Source: Lasioglossum baleicum (Eukaryota > Arthropoda > Insecta > Hymenoptera > Halictidae). Taken from it: 64,000 nucleotides of DNA. The translations under genes and the position numbers were made by a program. The stretch's first letter is position 1, and each line of letters opens with the position of its first letter. Shown piece after piece: positions 1 through 9,154 of the stretch. The stretch lies in contig NW_027469085.1 of assembly GCF_051020765.1 (NCBI RefSeq), positions 620,001 through 684,000 on the forward strand. Reading direction: 5' to 3'. Below the pieces are notes generated by a model that was not told the origin of the DNA, did not search any database, and worked only from the letters and a program-made list of their open reading frames with translations.

Positions 1-229
1 AGGTCTTGCGAACCCTGAGAATTAAGCTGTGGAGCCCAATATTGCACCAAGAGAGAGTGGAACCACGCGCAGGATATCGTTCTGCAACCGTAGCATAGAT
101 GGACTCGTTCGAAGAATACGCGACCATCCACAAAGGGTCATTTCTATTCGTCGGAGAACGACGTGATAAAGAAAAATTGTAATTTATTCTGCGGGGCTCC
201 CCGTCCCACTGACGAGGCGGGGCCGAAGC

Positions 230-3200
230 CTCCGCAAGAATATAAACAATTAACGTCTCGACCCTCATTGGGGGGCGGTAAAATTATCAAACGTTGACCG
301 GTTCGCGGCTATAAAAAGTTTGGGGAGCACTGCTGTAAAGCACAAGTGAGAGCTTTTGGATTCGAAGAATTGCAAGCTCTTAATATCACCATAGGTCTTG
401 CGAACCCTGGGAATTAAGCTGTGGAGCCCAATATTGCACCAAGACAGAGTGGAACCACGCGCAGGACATCGTTCTGCAACCGTAGCAGAGATGGACCCGT
501 TCGAAGAATACGCGACCATCCACAAAGGGTCATTTCGATTCGTCGGAGAACGACGTGATAAAGAAAAGTTGGAATTTATTCTGCGAGGCTCTCCGTCTCA
601 CTGGTGAGACAGGACCGAAGCCTCCGCAAAAATATAAACAATTATCGTCCCCCTCCTCAACGGGTCGCGTTAAAATTATCAAACGTTGAACGGCCCGCTG
701 CTATAAAAAGGTTGGTGAGCACTGCTGTAAGGCACAAGTGAAAGCTTTTGGATTCGAAGAATTGCAAGATCTTAATATCACCATAGGTCTTGCGAACCCT
801 GAGAATTAAGCTGTGGAGCCCAATATTGCACCAAGACAGAGTGGAACCACGCGCAGGACATCGTTCTGCAACCGTAGCAGAGATGGACCCGTTCTAAGAA
901 TACGCGACCATCCACAAAGGGTCATTTCGATTCGTCGGTTGACGACGTGATAAAGAAAAGTTGGAATTTATTCTGCGAGGCTCCCCGTCTCACTGGTGAG
1001 ACAGGACCGAAGCCTCCGCAAAAATATAAACAATTATCGTCCCCCTCCTCAACGGGACGCGGTAAAATTATCAAACGTTGACCGGTTAGCGACTATAAAA
1101 AGTTTGGGGAGCACTGCTGTAAAGCACAAGTGAGAGCTTTTGGATTCGAAGAATTGCAAGCTCTTAATATCACCATAGGTCTTGCGAACCCTGAGAATTA
1201 AGCTGTGGAGCCCAATATTGCACCAAGACAGAGTGGAACCACGCGCAGGATATCGTTCTTCAACCGTAGCAGAAATGGACCCGTTCGAAGAATACGCGAC
1301 CATCCACGAAGGTTATTTCGATTCGTCGGTTGACGACGTGATAAAGAAAAATTGGAATTTATTCTGCGAGGCTCTCCGTCTCACTGGTGAGACAGGGCCG
1401 AAGCCGCCGCAAAAAATAAACAATTATCGTCCCCCTCCTCCTCCAAAAGGTTGGTGCGCACTGCTGTAAAGCACAGGTGAAAGCTTTTGGATTCGAAGAA
1501 TTGCAAGCTCTTATTATCACCACTGGTCCAGCGAAACGTGACAATTAAGCTGTACAACCTGATATTGCACCAACGCAGAGTGGAACCACGCGCAGGATCT
1601 CGTTCTGCAACCGTAGCAGAGATGGGCGCGTTCGAAGAATCCGCGATCATCCACGAAGGGTATTTCGATTCGTCGGTTGACGACGTGATAAAGAAAAGTT
1701 GGTATTTGTTCTGCAAGGCTCCCCGTCCCACTGGCGAGGCGGGGCCGAAGCCTCCGCAAGAATTTAAACAATTAACGTCTCGACCCTCATCGGGGCGCGG
1801 TAAAATTATCAAACGTTGACCGGTTCGCGGCTATAAAAAGTTTGGGGAGCACTGCTGTAAAGCACAAGTGAGAGCTTTTGGATTCGAAGAATTGCAAGCT
1901 CTTAATATCACCATAGGTCTTGCGAACCCTGAGAATTAAGCTGTGGAGCCCAATATTGCACCAAGACAGAGTGGAACCACGCGCAGGATATCGTTCTGCA
2001 ACCGTAGCAGAAATGGACCCGTTCGAAGAATACGCAACCATCCACAAAGGGTATTTCGATTCGTCGGAGAACGACGTGATAAAGAAAAATTGGAATTTAT
2101 TCTGCGAGGCTCTCCGTCTCACTGGTGAGACAGGGCCGAAGCCTCCGCAAAAAATAAACAATTATCGTCCCCCTCCTCCTGCAAAAGGTTGGTGCGCACT
2201 GCTGTAAAGCACATGTGAAAGCTTTTGGATTCGAAGAATTGCAAGCTCTTATTATCACCACTGGTCCAGCGAAACGTGACAATTAAGCTGTACAACCCAA
2301 TATTGCACCAACGCAGAGTGGAACCACGCGCAGGATCTCGTTCTGCAACTGTAGCAGAGATGGGCGCGTTGGAAGAATACGCGACCGTCCACGAAGGGTA
2401 TTTCGATTCGTCGGTTGACGACGTGATAAAGAAAAGTTGGTATTTGTTCTGCGAGGCTCCCCGTCCCACTGGCGAGGCGGGGCCGAAGCCTCCGCAAGAA
2501 TATAAACAATTAACGTCTCGCCCCTCATCGGGGCGCGGTAAAATTATCAAACGTTGACCGGTTCGCGGCTATAAAAAGTTTGGGGAGCACTGCTGTACAG
2601 CACAAGTGAGAGCTTTTGGATTCGAAGAATTGCAAGCTCTTAATATCACCATAGGTCTTGCGAGCCCTGAGAATTAAGCTGTGGAGCCCAATATTGCACC
2701 AAGAGAGAGTGGAACCACGCGCAGGATATCGTTCTGCAACCGTAGCAGAGATGGACTCGTTCGAAGAATACGCGACCATCCACAAAGGGTCATTTCGATT
2801 CGTCGGAGAACGTCGTGATAAAGAAAAGTTGGTATTTGTTCTGCGAGGCTACCCGTCCCACTGACGAGGCGGGGCCGGAGCCTCCGCAAGAATATAAACA
2901 ATTAACGTCTCGCCCGTCATCGGGGCGCGGTAAAATTATCAAACGTTGACCGGTTCGCGGCTATAAAAAGTTTGGGGAGCACTGCTGTACAGCACAAGTG
3001 TGTGCTTTTGGATTCGAAGAATTGCAAGCTCTTAACATCACCATAGGTCTTGCGAACCCTGAGAATTAAGCTGTGGAGCCCAATATTGCACCAAGAGAGA
3101 GTGGAACCACGCGCAGGATATCGTTCTGCAACCGTAGCAGAGATGGACTCGTTCGATGAATACGCGACCATCCACAAAGGGTCATTTCGATTCGTCGGAG

Positions 3201-4130
3201 AACGTCGTGATAAAGAAAAGTTGGTATTTGTTCTGCGAGGCTCCCCGTCCCACTGGCGAGGCGGGGCCGAAGCCTCCGCAAGAATTTAAACAATTAACGT
3301 CTCGACCCTCATTGGGGGGCGGTAAAATTATCAAACGTTGACCGGTTCGCGGCTATAAAAAGTTTGGGGAGCACTGCTGTAAAGCACAAGTGAGAGCTTT
3401 TGGATTCGAAGAATTGCAAGCTCTTAATATCACCATAGGTCTTGCGAACCCTGGGAATTAAGCTGTGGAGCCCAATATTGCACCAAGACAGAGTGGAACC
3501 ACGCGCAGGACATCGTTCTGCAACCGTAGCAGAGATGGACCCGTTCGAAGAATACGCGACCATCCACAAAGGGTCATTTCGATTCGTCGGAGAACGACGT
3601 GATAAAGAAAAGTTGGAATTTATTCTGCGAGGCTCTCCGTCTCACTGGTGAGACAGGACCGAAGCCTCCGCAAAAATATAAACAATTATCGTCCCCCTCC
3701 TCAACGGGTCGCGTTAAAATTATCAAACGTTGAACGGCCCGCTGCTATAAAAAGGTTGGTGAGCACTGCTGTAAGGCACAAGTGAAAGCTTTTGGATTCG
3801 AAGAATTGCAAGATCTTAATATCACCATAGGTCTTGCGAACCCTGAGAATTAAGCTGTGGAGCCCAATATTGCACCAAGACAGAGTGGAACCACGCGCAG
3901 GACATCGTTCTGCAACCGTAGCAGAGATGGACCCGTTCTAAGAATACGCGACCATCCACAAAGGGTCATTTCGATTCGTCGGTTGACGACGTGATAAAGA
4001 AAAGTTGGAATTTATTCTGCGAGGCTCCCCGTCTCACTGGTGAGACAGGACCGAAGCCTCCGCAAAAATATAAACAATTATCGTCCCCCTCCTCAACGGG
4101 ACGCGGTAAAATTATCAAACGTTGACCGGT
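230..4130 (+). repeat. 3,044-bp segmental repeat (copies 230-1085 and 3274-4130)
   Basis: About 860 bp at 230-1085 recurs 3,044 bp downstream, which equals several monomers. Both copies share rare private variants: ATTGGGGGGCGG at about 270 and 3314, CGCGTTAAAATT at about 667 and 3711, and an in-box stop GTTCTAAGAATAC at about 891 and 3935. Before 230 and after about 1087 the copies diverge, for example GGTTAGCGAC versus GGTTCGCGAC. Sharing of rare variants shows duplication as a block rather than chance similarity of monomers. Confidence 0.8.
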
Positions 4131-6550
4131 TCGCGACTATAAAAAGTTTGGGGAGCACTGCTGTACAGCACAAGTGAGAGCTTTTGGATTCGAAGAATTG
4201 CAAGCTTTTAATATCACCATAGGTCTTGCAAACCCTGAGAATTAAGCTGTGGAGCCCAATATTGCACCAAGACAGAGTGGAACCAAGCGCAGGATCTCGT
4301 TCTGCAACTGTAGCAGAGATGGACGCGTTCGAAGAATACGCGACCATCCATGAAGGGTATTTCGATTCGTCGGTTGACGACGTGATAAAGAAAAGTTGGT
4401 ATTTGTTCTGCGAGGCTCCCCGTCCCACTGGCGAGGCGGGGCCGAAGCCTCCGCAAGAATATAAACAATTAACGTCTCGACCCTCATCGGGGCGCGGTAA
4501 AATTATCAAACGTTGACCGGTTCGCGGCTATAAAAAGTTTGGGGAGCACTGCTGTACAGCACAAGTGAGAGCTTTTGGATTCGAAGAATTGCAAGCTCTT
4601 AATATCACCATAGGTCTTGCGAGCCCTGAGAATTAAGCTGTGGAGCCCAATATTGCACCAAGACAGAGTGGAACCACGCGCAGGACATCGTTCTGCAACC
4701 GTAGCAGAGATGGACCCGTTCTAAGAATACGCGACCACACACAAAGGGTATTTCGATTCGTCGGAGAACGACGTGATAAAGAAAAGTTGGTATTTGTTCT
4801 GCGAGGCTCCCCGTCTCACTGGCGAGGCGGGGCCGAAGCATCCGCAAAAATATAAACAATTATCGTCCCCCTCCTCAACGGGACGCGGTAAAATTATCAA
4901 ACGTTGATCGGTTCGCGACTATAAAAAGTTTGGGGAGCACTGCTGTACAGCACAAGTGAGAGCTTTTGGATTCGAAGAATTGCAAGCTCTTAATATCATC
5001 ATGGGTCTTGCAAACCCTGAGAATTAAGCTTTGGAGCCCAATAATGCACCAAGACAGAGTGGAACCTCGCGTAGGATATCGTTCTGCAACCGTAGCAGAA
5101 ATGGACCCGTTCGAAGAATACGCGGCCATCCACAAAGGGTATTTCGATTCGTCGGAGAACAACGTGACAATGAAAAATTGGAATTTATTCTGCGAGGCTC
5201 TCCATCTCACTGGTGAGACAGGGCCGAAGCCTCCGCAAAAAATAAACAATTATCGTCCCCCTCCTCCTCCAAAAGGTTGGTGCGCACTGCTGTAAAGCAC
5301 AAGTGAAAGCTTTTTGATTCGAAGAATTGCAAGCTCTTATTATCACCACTGGTCCAGCGAAACGTGACAATTAAGCTGTACAACCCAATATTGCACCAAC
5401 GCAGAGTGGAACCACGCGCAGGATCTCGTTCTGCAACCGTAGCAGAGATGGACCCGTTCGAAGAATACGCGACCATCCACAAAGGGTCATTTCGATTCGT
5501 CGGAGAACGGCGTGATAAAGAAAAGTTGGTATTTGTTCTGCGAGGCTCCCCGTCCCACTGGCGAGGCGGGGCCGAAGCATCCGCAAAAATATAAACAATT
5601 ATCGTCCCCCTCCTCAACGGGACGCGGTAAAATTATCAAACGTTGACCGGTTAGCGACTATAAAAAGTTTGGGGAGCACTGCTGTAAAGCACAAGTGAGA
5701 GCTTTTGGATTCGAAGAATTGCAAGCTCTTAATATCACCATAGGTCTTGCGAACCCTGAGAATTAAGCTGTGGAGCCCAATATTGCACCAAGACAGAGTG
5801 GAACCACGCGCAGGATATCGTTCTTCAACCGTAGCAGAAATGGACCCGTTCGAAGAATACGCGACCATCCACGAAGGTTATTTCGATTCGTCGGTTGACG
5901 ACGTGATAAAGAAAAATTGGAATTTATTCTGCGAGGCTCTCCGTCTCACTGGTGAGACAGGGCCGAAGCCGTCGCAAAAGATAAACAATTATCGTCCCCC
6001 TCCTCCTCCAAAAGGTTGGTGCGCACTGCTGTAAAGCACAAGTGAAAGCTTTTGGATTCGAAGAATTGCAAGCTCTTATTATCACCACTGGTCCAGCGAA
6101 ACGTGACAATTAAGCTGTACAACCTGATATTGCACCAACGCAGAGTGGAACCACGCGCAGGATCTCGTTCTGCAACCGTAGCAGAGATGGGCGCGTTCGA
6201 AGAATCCGCGATCATCCACGAAGGGTATTTCGATTCGTCGGTTGACGACGTGATAAAGAAAAGTTGGTATTTGTTCTGCAAGGCTCCCCGTCCCACTGGC
6301 GAGGCGGGGCCGAAGCCTCCGCAAGAATTTAAACAATTAACGTCTCGACCCTCATCGGGGCGCGGTAAAATTATCAAACGTTGACCGGTTCGCGGCTATA
6401 AAAAGTTTGGGGAGCACTGCTGTAAAGCACAAGTGAGAGCTTTTGGATTCGAAGAATTGCAAGCTCTTAATATCACCATAGGTCTTGCGAACCCTGAGAA
6501 TTAAGCTGTGGAGCCCAATATTGCACCAAGACAGAGTGGAACCACGCGCA
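1020..6550 (+). repeat. 4,565-bp segmental repeat (copies 1020-1985 and 5585-6550)
   Basis: About 965 bp at 1020-1985 is repeated with an offset of 4,565 bp. The diagnostic shared variant is TCGTTCTTCAACC at 1253 and 5818, where other monomers read TCGTTCTGCAACC. Both copies contain the same order of monomers: long, short, then the ACAACCC-type long monomer. Identity ends near 1985/6550, where GGATATCG in one copy becomes GGACATCG in the other. Confidence 0.8.
4780..5870 (+). repeat. Segment duplicated at 13180-14270, across the retrotransposon
   Basis: This stretch recurs at about 13180-14270 (offset 8,401 bp, then 8,404 bp after an extra CTC in the C-rich run at about 13668). Shared rare variants include GCATCCGCAAAAAT, CATGGGTCTTGCAAACC and CCCAATAATGCACC. 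Subtracting the 5,011 bp added by the insertion and its target duplication leaves an original spacing of about 3,390 bp. The duplication is therefore internal to the array and is simply split by the later insertion. Confidence 0.75.
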
Positions 6551-8059
6551 GGACATCGTTCTGCAACCGTAGCAGAGATGGACCCGTTCGAAGAATACGC
6601 GACCATCCACAAAGGGTCATTTCGATTCGTCGGTTGACGACGTGATAAGGAAAAGTTGGATTTTATTCTGCGAGGCTCTCCGTCTCACTGGTGAGACAGG
6701 ACCGAAGCCTCCGCAAAAATATAAACAATTATCGTCCCCCTCCTCAACGGGACGCGGTAAAATTATCAAACGTTGACCGGTTCGCGACTATAAAAAGTTT
6801 GGGGAGCACTGCTGTACAGCACAAGTGAGAGCTTTTGGATTCGAAGAATTGCAAGCTCTTAATATCATCATAGGTCTTGCAAACCCTGAGAATTAAGCTT
6901 TGGAGCCCAATATTGCACCGAGACAGAGTGGAACCTCGCGCAGGATATCGATCTGCAACCGTAGCAGAAATGGACCCGTTCGAAGAATACGCGACCATCC
7001 ACAAAGGGTATTTCGATTCGTCGGAGAACGACGTGATAAAGAAAAAATGTAATTTATTCTGCGAGGCTCTCCGTCCCACTGACGAGGCGGGGCCGAAGCC
7101 TCCGCAAGAATATAAACAATTAACGTCTCGCCCCTCATCGGGGCGCGGTAAAATTATCAAACGTTGACCGGTTCGCGGCTATAAAAAGTTTGGGGAGCAC
7201 TGCTGTACAGCACAAGTGAGTGCTTTTGGATTCGAAGAATTGCACGCTCTTAATATCACCATAGGTCTTGCGAACCCTGAGAATTAAGCTGTGGAGCCCA
7301 ATATTGCACCAAGACAGAGTGGAACCACGCGCAGGATATCGTTCTGCAACCGTAGCAGAAATGGACCCGTTCGAAGAATACGCAACCATCCACAAAGGGT
7401 ATTTCGATTCGTCGGAGAACGACGTGATAAAGAAAAATTGGAATTTATTCTGCGAGGCTCTCCGTCTCACTGGTGAGACAGGGCCGAAGCCGCCGCAAAA
7501 AATAAACAATTATCGTCCCCCTCCTCCTCCAAAAGGTTGGTGCGCACTGCTGTAAAGCACAAGTGAAAGCTTTTGGATTCGATGAATTGCAAGCTCTTAT
7601 TATCACCACTGGTCCAGCGAAACGTGACAATTAAGCTGTACAACCTGATATTGCACCAACGCAGAGTGGAACCACGCGCAGGATCTCGTTCTGCAACCGT
7701 AGCAGAGATGGGCGCGTTCGAAGAATCCGCGATCATCCACGAAGGGTATTTCGATTCGTCGGTTGACGACGTGATAAAGAAAAGTTGGTATATGTTCTGC
7801 GAGGCTCCCCGTCCCACTGGCGAGGCGGGGCCGAAGCCTCCGCAAGAATATAAACAATTAACGTCTCGCCCCTCATCGGGGCGCGGTAAAATTATCAAAC
7901 GTTGACCGGTTCGCGACTATAAAAAGTTTGGGGAGCACTGCTGTAAAGCACAAGTGAGAGCTTTTGCATTCGAAGAATTCCAAGCTCTTAATATCACCAT
8001 AGGTCTTGCGAACCCTGAGAATTAAGCTGTGGAGCCCAATATTGCACCAAGAGAGAGTG

Positions 8060-8063
8060 GTAC
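8060..8063. other. Target-site duplication, left copy (GTAC)
   Basis: The four bases GTAC immediately precede the LTR end TGTTACG and recur directly after the far LTR at 13071-13074. A 4-bp duplication fits Ty3/Gypsy integrases. Joining the flanks restores a satellite monomer with GTGGTACCAC, where the usual monomer has GTGGAACCAC. Confidence 0.9.
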
Positions 8064-9154
8064 TGTTACGTCCCGGAGTCTGACTTTCGCGAAAACTATC
8101 GTTCCGCGACCCATTCCCCTTACTGGACGCTCTCAAATGCGATACAACCTTTTGTCCACGCGGCACGTTACGTCCGACGTCTGACTGGGACCACGACTTT
8201 CGCGAACATGCGTATTCTACTTAACGCTTACAGTAGATTCGCCCCAAAGCGGCGGACGAGAACAGAGATAACTGAGACGGCGCGAATCTTCGCAGGGAAA
8301 TATCTAGCAACTTATCGGACAGTTGAGTATAGCGATCGGTGAAGACAGGCAGGCTTCCTTTATGCGAACTGCTTCCGTTGCTCGCTGACGGCTGCAGTCG
8401 AATCAGGCTGGATCGTCGTAGGAAGGACGATGATCCTCACTCGTCCTGGGAAGATCACGTCGTCGGTGATCCTCGGTTGGCGGGAGATACCCCGCTGTTG
8501 TCCTCCGTCCCGCGTTCGTTGACGCGCATGAGCTTTCGTAATTGATAGCGACGAACGCGAATTGAATAGGAAAGCGCGAGGATGTAGGGAGAAGAACTAA
8601 GCGAGACTCACTTATTAAATTAATAACTGGGAATATATTTGTAACGTATGAAATGAAATTATAATGAACTATAAGCGCGTGATATAGCAGGACCGCTAAA
8701 AGGCGGATGAGAGCGAGGACTCGTCGGAGTCCGGACCGGGACATCCAGGAGGCGGCGAGCCTCGCTGGAGTCTTGAACGAACGTGTCAGACTGGCTGTCC
8801 GAATTGAACTAACTGACTGAACTCTTTTTAGGATCGTGAGGTCGAATACATAGGTGTCTTATTTTCTACCGGATGTCTCGTTAGACATAACGCTATGGAT
8901 GTTATGAGAAGCGCGCGATTAATGATTACGGTGAATGCTACGTGATACTGCTACGGGGAATATATTAAGATATGATTATTATACAAGGGTTTAGATAAGA
9001 ATGGGTATATGGTATGAGGTGAGAATCGGATCTGATGAACGGAGCGAAGTATGACTACTTATAACTAATCAATATTCTTAATAATTACGGTTACAATATC
9101 CTACTCTTATTGGCTATGCTTATAACCTATGGCAACACGTCGGCAGACGTGACA
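8064..9154 (-). repeat. 3' LTR (1,091 bp)
   Basis: In element orientation the LTR begins TGTCACGTCTGCC and ends GGGACGTAACA, so it has canonical TG...CA ends. It matches the other LTR (offset 3,916 bp) without indels. Four differences are visible, at 8789, 8845, 8963 and 9153. It contains an open minus-strand frame at 8403-8744 with a hydrophobic stretch, but the frame is unsupported as a gene and lies in the LTR. The last part of the LTR (8166 to 8064) is the same reading frame that opens gag in the other LTR; here it runs out into the satellite. Confidence 0.95.

Larger units (their letters stand above)
1..8063 (+). repeat. Satellite array, left block
   Basis: This is a head-to-tail tandem array of 391-392 bp monomers mixed with about 347 bp short monomers, all in the same orientation. 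Landmarks repeat once per monomer: the TTCGAAGAATTGCAAGCTCT box, the GAATTAAGCTGTGGAGCCC or CAATTAAGCTGTACAACCC box, and the ATGGACCCGTTCGAAGAA box. Two sequence subfamilies are mixed. One carries GGAGCCC and the other carries ACAACCC after AAGCTGT. Short monomers end near 1449, 2187, 5275, 6014 and 7535. The block stops inside a monomer at 8063, where the retrotransposon begins, and the interrupted monomer resumes at 13075. The array runs off the left edge of the window. I see no host gene here. Confidence 0.97.

Noticed and set aside
362..372. Heat-shock element in the TTCGAAGAAT box
   Set aside because: TTC and GAA units are not spaced by two bases as heat-shock factor sites require.
8403..8744. 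Membrane-protein-like frame in the LTR (also at 12319-12705)
   Set aside because: It has a hydrophobic stretch but lies wholly in the LTR, and its start differs between the two LTR copies. It is better explained as chance.
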